From CAYGZA01 sp964354135 (GTDB taxonomy: Bacteria; Planctomycetota; Planctomycetia; Pirellulales; Thermoguttaceae): a stretch of DNA of 13,782 nucleotides. The position numbers and the translations under genes are program-made. Positions 6,084 through 13,477 of the stretch are shown here, piece after piece (within the stretch, counting starts at the first letter, position 1; each line of letters starts with the position of its first letter). The notes under the pieces are model-generated. The model was not told where the DNA came from. It ran no database searches and saw only the letters and a list, made by a program, of their open reading frames with translations. The stretch is taken from positions 1 through 13,782 of the forward strand of contig CAYGZA010000177.1 in NCBI GenBank assembly GCA_964354135.1. The letters run 5' to 3'.

Positions 6084-7835
6084 ATGAAGACCCTGCGACC
6101 CGCCTGGATACTCTGGTGCTTGGGCGGCGTTTGTGCCGTCGCAGCGGTCGTGGTCGGCCTGTCGGTGCGGCGCCCGCAGACCGACGAGTTCCCCATCCAC
6201 CTCCGCGACGTGACCGCCGACACGGGCGTCGCGTTCCGCCACACGGACGGCTCCAGCGGCAGGAAGTACATTGTGGAGACCGTGGCCTCGGGCCTGGCCA
6301 CCTTCGATTACGACGGCGACGGGCTGATCGACATCTATTTCCTCAATGGGCGGCCGCTCCCAGGCACGCAGACCGACGAGCAGCCCAAGAACCGCCTCTA
6401 CCACAACCTGGGCGGGTTCAAGTTCGCGGACGTCACCGAGCAGGCGGGGGTCGGGGAGGCGGGCTACGGACTCGGCGTGGCCGTGGGCGACTACGACAAC
6501 GACGGCCACCCGGACATCTACGTCTCGAACTTCGGGCCAAAGGTCCTCTACCACAACAACGGCGACGGCACGTTCACGGACGTGACCAAGAAGGCCGGGG
6601 TGGCCGACGGGTCGAAGGTCGGGGCCGGGGCCTGTTTCTTCGACGTGGACGGCGACGGCGACCTGGACCTCTACGTCGCCAACTACGTCAACTTTTCCTG
6701 CGAGAAGAACATCACCCGCGTGTGGGACGGCCTCCCCATCTACCCCAGCCCCGCCGAATACGGCCCGATGCGGCACACCCTCTACCGCAACAACGGCGAC
6801 GGCACGTTCGCCGACGTGAGCATGGAGTCGGGGGTCGGCCAACACCCGGGCACCGGGATGGGGATGATCTGCGCGGACTACGACAACGACGGCGACATGG
6901 ACATCTTCGTGCTCAACGACGTCTTCGGCAATTTCTGTTTCCGCAACGACGGCAAGGGGCACTTCGAGGAGGTCTCGCTGGCCAACGGGCTGAAGTACAA
7001 CGGCAACGGCTTAGAGCTGGGCAGCATGGGCGTGGACGCCGCCGACTACGACAACGACGGCTGGCTCGACTTCTTCCAGACCTCCTACGAAGGGGAATTG
7101 CCGGTCCTGTTCCACAACCTCGGGGGCGGTGCGTTCGAGGACGCAACGTCCCCGGCCAGGGCGGGGCTGGGACTGTTGAACAACGTCAAGTGGGGATGCG
7201 CGTTCGCGGATTTCGACAACGACGGTTTCAAGGACCTCTTCGTCGGCATGGGGCATCTCCACGACAACATCGAGGTCTACTCCAAGACCATCGCGTACGA
7301 GGCGGCTCCGGTTCTCTTGCGAAACGCCGGCGACGGGACGTTCACGAACGTCTCCGATCTGGCCGGTGACGGCCTGAAGCTAAAGACCGTCAATCGCGGC
7401 GTCGCCTGCGACGACCTGGACAACGACGGCCGCGTGGACGTGGTCATGCTCAATTCCCGCCGCCCGGCCATCATCCTGCGGAACGAGTCGCGCGACGCCG
7501 GTCACTGGATGGAGATCGCGCTCCGCGGCGTGAAGACCAACCGCGACGGCGTGGGCGCCCGGGTGAAGGTCGTCGCGGGCGATCTGGTCGAGATCGACGA
7601 AGTGCACAGCGGCCGCGGATACCAGAGCCATTACGGGTCGCGACTGCACTTCGGCCTGGGCAAGCGCGACCGCGTGGACCGCGTCGAGGTCCGCTGGATC
7701 GGCGGCGGGCTGGACGTGTTCGAGAACGTCGGCGTGGACCGCCTGGTCACGCTCCGCGAAGGCAGCGGAAAAGGCGGCCCGCAGGACTCCCCTCCCGCGT
7801 CCACCGAGCAAGCCGCACTGTTCGGCCGGCGATGA
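6084..7835 (+). CDS. CRTAC1 family protein (FG-GAP/VCBS repeats plus ASPIC/UnbV domain)
   Basis: A 583-residue protein with an N-terminal membrane anchor or uncleaved signal (about 8-27, ILWCLGGVCAVAAVVVGL) and a large outer domain. Seven calcium-binding loops of DxDxDG type mark FG-GAP/VCBS blades of a beta-propeller: FDYDGDGLIDIYF, GDYDNDGHPDIYV, FDVDGDGDLDLYV, ADYDNDGDMDIFV, ADYDNDGWLDFFQ, ADFDNDGFKDLFV and DDLDNDGRVDVVM. Blades end in YHNNGDGTFTDVT-like phrases, repeated at the DNA level near 6550 and 6783. The C-terminal ASPIC/UnbV domain (about 485-550) shows GVGARVKV, SGRGYQSHYGSRLHFGLG and VEVRWIGG. Such proteins are abundant in planctomycetes, are presumed to act at the cell surface in adhesion or binding, and have no known enzymatic activity. 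ATG 6084 has GGAGG seven bases upstream. The TPR gene follows after 28 bp, so the two are probably co-transcribed. Confidence 0.93.
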   Translation: MKTLRPAWILWCLGGVCAVAAVVVGLSVRRPQTDEFPIHLRDVTADTGVAFRHTDGSSGRKYIVETVASGLATFDYDGDGLIDIYFLNGRPLPGTQTDEQPKNRLYHNLGGFKFADVTEQAGVGEAGYGLGVAVGDYDNDGHPDIYVSNFGPKVLYHNNGDGTFTDVTKKAGVADGSKVGAGACFFDVDGDGDLDLYVANYVNFSCEKNITRVWDGLPIYPSPAEYGPMRHTLYRNNGDGTFADVSMESGVGQHPGTGMGMICADYDNDGDMDIFVLNDVFGNFCFRNDGKGHFEEVSLANGLKYNGNGLELGSMGVDAADYDNDGWLDFFQTSYEGELPVLFHNLGGGAFEDATSPARAGLGLLNNVKWGCAFADFDNDGFKDLFVGMGHLHDNIEVYSKTIAYEAAPVLLRNAGDGTFTNVSDLAGDGLKLKTVNRGVACDDLDNDGRVDVVMLNSRRPAIILRNESRDAGHWMEIALRGVKTNRDGVGARVKVVAGDLVEIDEVHSGRGYQSHYGSRLHFGLGKRDRVDRVEVRWIGGGLDVFENVGVDRLVTLREGSGKGGPQDSPPASTEQAALFGRR

Positions 7836-7863
7836 AGAGGGCGTGTGCCAGAGGTAAACGCTC

Positions 7864-9273
7864 ATGGTAAAGGGCCGGTCGGCAAGCAAACCCAGGAAGA
7901 ATCGCTCCGGCGAGCCGACGCCGCGGGCCGCGGGCTTGCGGGGGAGCCTTCGCCGGCTCATCGGGTTGGGAGCGATTGTCCTGCTGGCGATCGCCGCGTG
8001 GACCGCCGGCAAGCATTGGCTCAAAGAAGACGAGACGGAATCTCCCGGCCCTCGGCCCGTCGCGGATTCGGAGCACGACGAGCATTCGCTGCGGCGCCAG
8101 GCCCTCGTGCTGGCCGACCGCCTGCTCCGCGAGTTCCCCGCAAGCCCGGACGCCCTGTTCCTTCGCGGTCTGATTCTGGCCAAGTGGGCATACGGCACGG
8201 AAGCGGCCCGGTGCTGGGAGGAGTGCCTGAAGCTGGTGCCCGGCCACGCCGCGGCGTACGTCCAGCTCGGCCAGAGCGCGTACCGCGCCGGCGATTACGA
8301 GCGGGCGGCGGCGATGTTCCGTAGGGCCGTCGAGATCGACGCGAAAGTGCCCGCCGCGAGCCTCGGCCTCGGCGAGGCGCTCTTGGACGGCGGCCGCACC
8401 GACGAGGCGGTCCTTGTCCTCGCAAAACACATTGCCCAGTGGCCCGATTCGGCCCCCGGTCAATTGCGGCTCGGAGAGGCCTACCTGCGGCAACGATCCT
8501 ATCAAGAGGCGAAGACGTGCTTCGAGAGACTGACCAAGCTGGAACCGGGGTTTGCCCGCGGCTATTTCGGCTTGATGACGGCCTGCGCCCGCCTGGGAGA
8601 GCACCAGCAGGCGCAAGAGTGCCAGGCAAAGTTCGGCCAGTTGCGCACAACCGATCGCACCGTGGCCCTGGCGCGGAAACGCGAGCAAGGGGATGAGCCC
8701 ACGCTCCGGAGAATGCTCGCGGAGACGTACGTGTCCGCCGGATCGCTCTACCTTGCGCACGGGCTCGTCCAGGAGGCCGAGGACTGTTGGAAAAAGGCCG
8801 CGGCGCGGGACCCAACCGACGCAGAAAGCCGCCGGCTCTTGGCGAAGGCCCTGATCGAACGCGGCGACTACCGCAGCGCGCTCCAGCCCGTCGAGGAACT
8901 CCAGCGGCTCCAGCCGAAGGTGGCCGACTACTGGCTCAGCGGCGGCAGGCTGCACGCCTCCTTGCAGCAGTTCGAGGCGGCCGAGCGGTCTTTTCAGAAG
9001 GCCATCGAGCTGGCCCCCAAGCGCGCCGAAGCCCAGGCGACCTTGGCCCAACTGTACGTCCACGCCGCCCGCAACCTGGCGGAGGCCAAGAGGCTGGCTC
9101 AAGGCGCCGTCCAGTTGGAACCGACCGCCCAGTACTACGCGCTGCTGAGCGACGCCTGTGCCGGGAACGGCGACCGCGCTGGGGCCCTGACTGCCATAGA
9201 GCGGGCCGTCGAATTGGACCCCGGCAGCGCCGTCTACCGCGAAGCGCTCTCGCGCGTGCGGCAGAGGCCGTAG
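7864..9273 (+). CDS. Membrane-anchored tetratricopeptide repeat protein
   Basis: A 469-residue protein with a basic N-terminus (1-32), one membrane segment (about 33-48, IGLGAIVLLAIAAWTAG) and a helical repeat domain from about residue 70 to the end. TPR units are recognisable in AYVQLGQSAYRAGDYERAAA, QLRLGEAYLRQRSYQEAKTC, RRLLAKALIERGDYRSALQP and the C-terminal block with FEAAERSFQKAIELAPKRAE and GDRAGALTAIERAVELDPGS; perhaps nine to ten units in all. TPR domains bind other proteins, so a scaffold role outside the inner membrane is likely. ATG 7864 is preceded by AGAGGT with eight bases of spacing. It lies 28 bp after the CRTAC1 gene. CRTAC1/TPR pairs and fusions recur in planctomycetes, which suggests a shared surface function; the exact job is unknown. 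It is convergent with the lipoprotein gene. Confidence 0.88.
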   Translation: MVKGRSASKPRKNRSGEPTPRAAGLRGSLRRLIGLGAIVLLAIAAWTAGKHWLKEDETESPGPRPVADSEHDEHSLRRQALVLADRLLREFPASPDALFLRGLILAKWAYGTEAARCWEECLKLVPGHAAAYVQLGQSAYRAGDYERAAAMFRRAVEIDAKVPAASLGLGEALLDGGRTDEAVLVLAKHIAQWPDSAPGQLRLGEAYLRQRSYQEAKTCFERLTKLEPGFARGYFGLMTACARLGEHQQAQECQAKFGQLRTTDRTVALARKREQGDEPTLRRMLAETYVSAGSLYLAHGLVQEAEDCWKKAAARDPTDAESRRLLAKALIERGDYRSALQPVEELQRLQPKVADYWLSGGRLHASLQQFEAAERSFQKAIELAPKRAEAQATLAQLYVHAARNLAEAKRLAQGAVQLEPTAQYYALLSDACAGNGDRAGALTAIERAVELDPGSAVYREALSRVRQRP

Positions 9274-9306
9274 GAGCAGAGCGGCCCTGAAGCAAGAAGC
9301 AAACGA

Positions 9307-9341
9307 ACCGCGGCTGGTCGGGGTCACCGACCGGCCACGGT
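9307..9341. terminator. Hairpin between convergent genes, possible bidirectional terminator
   Basis: ACCG (9307-9310) with CGGT (9338-9341), one mismatch, then GGCTGGTCGG (9312-9321) with CCGACCGGCC (9327-9336) make a stem of about 14 pairs (one G-T) closed by a GGTCA loop. It starts 34 bases after the TPR stop and 95 bases beyond the lipoprotein stop on the other strand. No T-run follows on either strand, so factor-independent termination is uncertain. Confidence 0.5.
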
Positions 9342-9435
9342 CATCAAGTCCTGTCGACAGTATTTGCGCGCACGGCGTGGCGGACGCACCGCGTCCGGCC
9401 ACCTCGAAGCGGTGGGCCGACGTTGCCGGCCCGGC

Positions 9436-9669
9436 CTATTTCTGTTGTTGTGCCGGCGGCGTTGCCGGCGCCGCACCGGACGGGGGCTTGGCCGTCATTT
9501 TGCCCATCTTCATGCCCGCATCCTGCATCTGCTGCTGCATCAGCTTTGCCGAAGCGCCGGGATCCGTCGGATAGTTGAGAAACTTCGGGTCCTTCTCGTA
9601 GCTCTTCTTCTGGCAGCCCACAGCAACCGCCAGGACGGCCATCAGCAACCATGCCAACAATCGTCGCAT
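9436..9669 (-). CDS. Small lipoprotein
   Basis: A 77-residue protein with a lipoprotein signal: MRRLLAWLLMAVLAVAVGC, with the lipidated cysteine at residue 19 and AVGC as lipobox. The mature part of 59 residues is polar, methionine- and glutamine-rich (KLMQQQMQDAGMKMGK) and ends in a proline/alanine/glutamine tail. No catalytic motif is visible and the function is unknown. The ATG at 9667-9669 was chosen over a longer frame opening upstream because GGGAG stands six bases before it and the signal peptide then starts correctly. Thirteen bases separate it from the stop of the DUF1559 gene on the same strand, so the two are very likely one operon. A small lipoprotein after a DUF1559 gene is a common planctomycete arrangement. 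Confidence 0.85.
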   Translation of the reverse strand: MRRLLAWLLMAVLAVAVGCQKKSYEKDPKFLNYPTDPGASAKLMQQQMQDAGMKMGKMTAKPPSGAAPATPPAQQQK

Positions 9670-9682
9670 GAGACACTCCCTG

Positions 9683-10780
9683 TCATAGGTTACCCGGTAT
9701 GTGGTTTCGGTCATCCATCCCATTCAAGGCGCACCAGACCCAGTACTCGCAGCTCGTGGCAATCGGCCGCACCGAGGCATCGCCGAACAGGCATGGCTCG
9801 ACCCCGGGGTGGTTGCTCCCGGTCCCCGGCCATTCCACATTGAGGCCCCACGCGAGGATGTAACTGGGGCAGTACGCGTAGGGCGCTTGGTACGGCGCCC
9901 ACCAGACCCAGGCGGGCCTGACGCCGCTGTCGTCCGGCTGTTTGATACCGCCCCACTCGCAGCAGTATCCCGCCATGCCGATGTACACGAACGCAGAGCG
10001 GAAGACGGCCTCGCCGCCCGGGGACCGCGGAATGCCCTTGCCGTGGCCGAGATCCGCCCAGGCATTCACACCCGGTAGAGGCTTGTAGCCGGTCGAATTG
10101 CTCTCGGCCACGATGACGGTGTTGGAGGCCCCGTCGGCAATGGCCTGGAGGCCCACGCAACGAGACGGGGCTTGCCCCGCGCAGGGCGGCGAGAAGACGT
10201 TGTTGTGATTGCCGTTCCCGCGGGTCCCTTGAGTGCCCCCGAGATTTGCCTCGCACCACCAGTGCCAGCCCTCGCAGGCGGCATATTCGGTAATCGCGAT
10301 CCCCCAGGTCTCACTCGTGCTACGGCCGAAAGTGCCGGATGGGCACAACAGCGTGGGAACGATCGTGCCCACGATTGGCTGATACGGCAGCGGACCATAT
10401 TCGGGAAGATTGGTGGGATACCACGCGCGGTAGCGGAAGTCGGTCTTCTTGTAGATCGCTTCCTGCTCCATAAACGGCATGATCATCGTCAGCCAGGTGT
10501 GGTGGAAAGCGGGCGGCGGGAACGGAACGCCCGACCTGCCGAAGATCGCGACCGGGGGAAAGGTCTTCACAGCGTCGTGGTAAGTCTGCAAGGCGATTCC
10601 CACTTGCCGCATGTTGTTACTGCAAGCGGACCGGCGAGCCGCTTCGCGCGCGGCTTGAACCGCCGGCAGCAAGAGCGCAATCAGAATGCCGATGATGGCG
10701 ATCACCACCAGCAGCTCCACCAGGGTGAACCCCCTGGAACCGTTGCGCCGCGAACGCGACGTGATATTGGGACGAAACAT
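9683..10780 (-). CDS. DUF1559 domain-containing protein with prepilin-type N-terminus
   Basis: A 365-residue protein of the DUF1559 family, which is greatly expanded in planctomycetes and whose role is undefined (surface or pseudopilus-like structures have been suggested). It starts with a type IV prepilin signal: RGFTLVELLVVIAIIGILIALLLPA, shown here in short as RG|FTLVE, with cleavage expected after G17 and the conserved glutamate E22. The DUF1559 domain follows from AAREAARRSACSNNMRQ. The C-terminal signature H-X9-DG appears as HPGVEPCLFGDASVR, so the usual glycine is alanine. ATG 10778-10780 has GGAGG five bases upstream; the frame is open further upstream but without a signal or ribosome site. 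TGA at 9683-9685 is followed after 13 bases by the lipoprotein start. A prepilin peptidase would have to be encoded elsewhere. Confidence 0.93.
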   Translation of the reverse strand: MFRPNITSRSRRNGSRGFTLVELLVVIAIIGILIALLLPAVQAAREAARRSACSNNMRQVGIALQTYHDAVKTFPPVAIFGRSGVPFPPPAFHHTWLTMIMPFMEQEAIYKKTDFRYRAWYPTNLPEYGPLPYQPIVGTIVPTLLCPSGTFGRSTSETWGIAITEYAACEGWHWWCEANLGGTQGTRGNGNHNNVFSPPCAGQAPSRCVGLQAIADGASNTVIVAESNSTGYKPLPGVNAWADLGHGKGIPRSPGGEAVFRSAFVYIGMAGYCCEWGGIKQPDDSGVRPAWVWWAPYQAPYAYCPSYILAWGLNVEWPGTGSNHPGVEPCLFGDASVRPIATSCEYWVWCALNGMDDRNHIPGNL

Positions 10781-10941
10781 ACGTGCCTCCATCGAACTAC
10801 ACAACGGAACAGAAAAGGCCACAGCTCCCACCGCCGAAGAACGCTCCTCCGCCGCCGGAGAATATCAAACCCGACTCAAGCGACAAAGCAATCGTCGCGC
10901 CCAATGCCACCTCGGTGAATCGTGCAGCACCCGTTCCGAAT

Positions 10942-11005
10942 GGCCTCACAGCCGCGATAGCCGCCCAGCGCGTGAGGCCGCCGGGCAACACTCGGAACCT
11001 CACGC
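10942..11005. other. Three alternating 8-bp arms able to form exclusive hairpins
   Basis: GGCCTCAC (10942-10949), the middle arm GCGTGAGGCC (10970-10979) and CCTCACGC (10998-11005). The middle arm is fully complementary to either neighbour over eight bases, so only one of the two hairpins can form at a time. On the minus strand it lies about 160 bases upstream of the DUF1559 start, possibly in its leader. No T-run and no known riboswitch fold was recognised. Confidence 0.35.
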
Positions 11006-11091
11006 CTCGCGGGATATTGTAATACCTTGCGCAACGCCCCGCAACCAAAAATAGCATAAGTACCGACCCCCGGTCACACCCGGCCAATCTG

Positions 11092-11108
11092 GTGGTATGA
11101 TATACCAC
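11092..11108 (+). promoter_or_regulatory. Palindromic site overlapping an extended -10
   Basis: GTGGTAT (11092-11098) and ATACCAC (11102-11108) are perfect 7-bp arms around GAT. The plus strand reads TGG-TATGAT (11093-11101), an extended -10 with five of six consensus bases, but no good -35 is seen. A repressor-type operator overlapping a promoter would look like this. Transcription would start near 11108 and run towards the hairpin at 11203. Confidence 0.4.
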
Positions 11109-11202
11109 ATCCACCCGGCGCTCGCGTCGCCCTCCCAGATAGAGGGGTGATGCTGACGAACACCGCACGTTGGGCAATCCGCGCTGTCGGAAGGTCTGCG
11201 CC

Positions 11203-11237
11203 CAGACTTCCGAAGTCTTCAAGACTTCGGAAGTCTG
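11203..11237. terminator. Perfect 15-bp hairpin downstream of murA
   Basis: CAGACTTCCGAAGTC (11203-11217) and GACTTCGGAAGTCTG (11223-11237) are perfect reverse complements around TTCAA. It begins 37 bases after the murA stop on the minus strand, where a terminator of the prfA-prmC-murA cluster would be expected, but the minus strand has GGGCGC after it and the plus strand only TTT. A further half-copy, CGGAAGGTCTG (11188-11198), precedes it and a 9-base direct repeat CTGTTTGGC (11235-11252) follows. It may instead be a dispersed palindromic repeat. Confidence 0.5.
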
Positions 11238-11273
11238 TTTGGCCTGTTTGGCCGGGGCCCGGCGATGGGAGGC

Positions 11274-12572
11274 TCACGCGGACCGAACCGCCGGGTCTTC
11301 AGCGGCCGGCGCGGCGCACCGGCGGAGACGGGCCCCCAAGCGGATGAGCTTCTCGTCCAGCCGCTGGTAACCGCGGTCCAGATGGCGGATTCGCTCCACG
11401 ATCGTGTCTCCCTCGGCAGCAAGCCCCGCCAGGACCAGGGCGGCGCTGGCCCGCAGGTCGGAGGCCATGACCGGGCTCCCCATAAGCCGCGGCACGCCCC
11501 GGATGATCGCCGTGGCCCCCCGCAGCTCGATCCGGGCCCCCAGGCGGCTCAGCTCGGGGACGTGCTGGAAGCGGCTGGGGAAGACGCGGTCGCACACGGT
11601 GCTTCGCCCCGGGGCAAGGCAAAGCAGGGCCGTCCACTGGGCCTGCAGGTCGGTGGGAATATCCGGGTAGGGCCGGGCGACGATCTCGACCGGCCGGGGG
11701 TGGCCGCGAGCCTCCAAGGCGACGTAGTCCTCGCCCACCTCGACCTCCATGCCCGCCGCCCGCAATCCGGCCAGGACTGCACCAAGGTGCCCCGGGACGA
11801 TTTCCGTGACCACGGCCGAACCGCGGGAAATAGCCGCGGCCAGAAGCAACGTGGCGGCCTCGATCCGATCGGGGATAATGCGGTAGCTCGTGCCGCCCAG
11901 CTCGCGGACGCCCGTGACGCGGAGCGTCGGCGTGCCAAGCCCGGTCACGCGAGCGCCAAGGGCATTGAGGAAGTGGCCCAAGTCGACGATTTCCGGTTCC
12001 CGGGCGGCCCCGAGGATCGTGGTCACCCCCTTTGCCAGGACGGCAGCGCACAGGACGTTGGCCGTGCCGGTGACGGTCGGTCCGTGGGGACCCTGGAGCG
12101 AGACCTCCGTGCCCACGAGCCGCCTCGCCCGCGCGAAGACGTAGCCGTGCTCGATCCGCAATTCGGCCCCGAGGGCGGCCAGACCCTTGAGGTGCAAGTC
12201 GACGGGACGCGGACCGAGACGACAGCCGCCGGGCAGCGAGACGATCGCCCGGCCCCGCCGGGCCAAGAGCGGGCCGAGGACGCAAAAACTGGCCCGCATT
12301 CGCCGCACCAGCTCGTAGCGGGCACGGACGGGGGTGGCGTCCACCGTCCGCAGGTCCAGGACATCGCCGCGCGCCGGCGCTACCTCGACGCCCAACTCGT
12401 CGAGCACCCGCGACAGCGCCGCCACGTCCAGCAGGCGTGGAACGCGCTCCAGGCGAACCGGGTCGGCGGCCAGGATCGAGGCCGCCATGATCGGCAGGGC
12501 GGCGTTCTTCGACCCCGCGGCCGAGACGGTTCCCCGCAAGGGGACGCCACCGGAGATCCTCAAACGCTGCAT
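11274..12572 (-). CDS. murA: UDP-N-acetylglucosamine 1-carboxyvinyltransferase (MurA)
   Basis: MurA makes the first committed step of peptidoglycan synthesis in the cytoplasm, transferring enolpyruvate from PEP to UDP-GlcNAc. The 432-residue length is normal. Visible residues are K22-N23 in SAAGSKNAALP, the catalytic loop cysteine C117 in LPGGCRLGPRPVDLHL (the fosfomycin target; an aspartate here would give resistance), the catalytic aspartate D308 in YPDIPTDLQAQ and FPSRFQHVPEL (331-341). The frame is open for 87 more codons upstream, but that part overlaps prmC and is arginine/proline-rich shadow; the ATG at 12570-12572 has AGGA five bases upstream and begins the typical MQRLRISGGVPLRG. The gene starts 28 bases after the prmC stop. 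A functional MurA fits with planctomycetes having peptidoglycan. A hairpin lies beyond the stop. Confidence 0.96.
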   Translation of the reverse strand: MQRLRISGGVPLRGTVSAAGSKNAALPIMAASILAADPVRLERVPRLLDVAALSRVLDELGVEVAPARGDVLDLRTVDATPVRARYELVRRMRASFCVLGPLLARRGRAIVSLPGGCRLGPRPVDLHLKGLAALGAELRIEHGYVFARARRLVGTEVSLQGPHGPTVTGTANVLCAAVLAKGVTTILGAAREPEIVDLGHFLNALGARVTGLGTPTLRVTGVRELGGTSYRIIPDRIEAATLLLAAAISRGSAVVTEIVPGHLGAVLAGLRAAGMEVEVGEDYVALEARGHPRPVEIVARPYPDIPTDLQAQWTALLCLAPGRSTVCDRVFPSRFQHVPELSRLGARIELRGATAIIRGVPRLMGSPVMASDLRASAALVLAGLAAEGDTIVERIRHLDRGYQRLDEKLIRLGARLRRCAAPAAEDPAVRSA

Positions 12573-12600
12573 CGGCGTCCTTTCCTCAACACACTTCCTT

Positions 12601-13476
12601 CTACTTCCGCGTCGCCTGCACCACGCGCGGCAGCCGGGCAAAATCCTTGACCGTGGGCCCCGGCTCGTAGCGGCCATCGGCGGCCAGGAGGGCCTGCACC
12701 GCCTCGTGGACCATGGGGCTGATCTCCAGAAGGAGGCGCCCCCCCGGGCTGAGCCGCTCGGCGGCCTGGGCCAGCAGGGCCTCGATGACCTGCGTGCCAC
12801 GGGTACCGGCCACCAGGGCGACGCGGGGCTCAAACCGGCGGACCTCGGGGGCCAGCGTCTCCAGCTCCGCCTCGCTCACGTAGGGCGGATTGCCGACCAC
12901 GAAATCGAACCGCCGCTCCGGCGGAACCGCCGCAAACAGGTCGCTCTCGACAAGATCGATCCGCTCCAGAACGCCGTGGGCTCGGGCGTTTTCGCGGGCC
13001 ACGGCCAGCGCGGCGGGGCTGATGTCGATGGCCGTCACGCGGCTGTTGGGAAGGTGCTTGGCCGCCGCCACGGCGATGATCCCGCTCCCCGTGCCCACGT
13101 CGCAGATGGTGGCCGGTTGGCCGGGCCGCTCCCGGGCCAGCTCGATGAGGGTCATTACCAGAAGCTCGGTCTCCGGCCGGGGGATCAGCACGTCGCGGGT
13201 GACGCGGAACGTGAGGGAGAAGAACTCGCGGTGGCCGACCAGGTAGGCCACGGGCGTCCCCTCCGCGCGGCGCCGCACCAGCTCCCGGAAGGCGGTGCGG
13301 GCGTGGTCCGGCGGCACCTGATCGAACGACGTGTAGAGCGCAATCCGCGGGCAGCCCAGGGCTTCCGCCAAGAGGACCTCGGCGTCCAGCCGGGGGCTGT
13401 CGGCCCCGTGCCGCTTCAGATAGTCGGTCGTCCACTGAAGCAGCCGGCCGACGGTCCAGGCTTCTGACTCGGCCAT
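12601..13476 (-). CDS. prmC: Peptide chain release factor N5-glutamine methyltransferase
   Basis: PrmC uses S-adenosylmethionine to methylate the glutamine of the GGQ motif in RF1 and RF2, which speeds peptide release. The 291-residue protein has the helical N-terminal domain that holds the release factor (about 1-90, with LDAEVLLAEAL and YLVGHREFF), IPRPETELLV (98-107), the SAM-binding DVGTGSGIIAVAAAK (126-140) and the active-site NPPY at 196-199, whose asparagine binds the target glutamine. The C-terminal part (SPGGRLLLEIS) is complete. ATG 13474-13476 was chosen because it gives the usual N-terminus and stands one base after the prfA stop (TGA-T-ATG); only a weak GGA lies upstream, so it is probably translated by coupling to prfA. 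An upstream extension of 31 codons overlaps prfA and has no support. Confidence 0.95.
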   Translation of the reverse strand: MAESEAWTVGRLLQWTTDYLKRHGADSPRLDAEVLLAEALGCPRIALYTSFDQVPPDHARTAFRELVRRRAEGTPVAYLVGHREFFSLTFRVTRDVLIPRPETELLVMTLIELARERPGQPATICDVGTGSGIIAVAAAKHLPNSRVTAIDISPAALAVARENARAHGVLERIDLVESDLFAAVPPERRFDFVVGNPPYVSEAELETLAPEVRRFEPRVALVAGTRGTQVIEALLAQAAERLSPGGRLLLEISPMVHEAVQALLAADGRYEPGPTVKDFARLPRVVQATRK

Positions 13477-13477
13477 A

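Larger units (their letters stand above)
10781..11273. other. 493-bp gap with inverted repeats and no convincing gene
   Basis: Between the divergently placed end of murA and the start of the DUF1559 gene, both on the minus strand, no recognisable protein is encoded; the open frames here lack family features. The gap holds the DUF1559 leader (GGAGG near 10786-10790), a set of three alternating 8-bp arms (10942-11005), a 17-bp palindrome with an extended -10 (11092-11108) and a 35-bp perfect hairpin (11203-11237). Base composition in 11000-11110 is lower in GC than the neighbouring genes, fitting a regulatory region. Confidence 0.6.

Noticed and set aside
5967..6962. 331-codon minus-strand frame rich in valine and histidine
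   Set aside because: Its VAVVVVV-type pattern is the reverse reading of the DxDxDG repeats in the CRTAC1 gene.
7747..9402. 551-codon open frame on the minus strand opposite the TPR gene
   Set aside because: It has no recognisable domain and mirrors the TPR coding sequence; it also overlaps the end of the CRTAC1 gene.
11150..11347. Small plus-strand ORF after GAGGGG in the murA-DUF1559 gap
   Set aside because: The spacing to the ATG is too short for a good ribosome site, the frame runs through the hairpin and into the antisense of murA, and no motif is visible.
11265..12650. 461-codon plus-strand frame opposite murA
   Set aside because: Antisense to MurA with all its catalytic residues; composition typical of a shadow frame.
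12573..12833. N-terminal extension of murA by 87 codons
   Set aside because: It overlaps prmC, is arginine/serine/proline-rich and lacks homology; AGGA before ATG 12572 and the normal MurA N-terminus fix the start.
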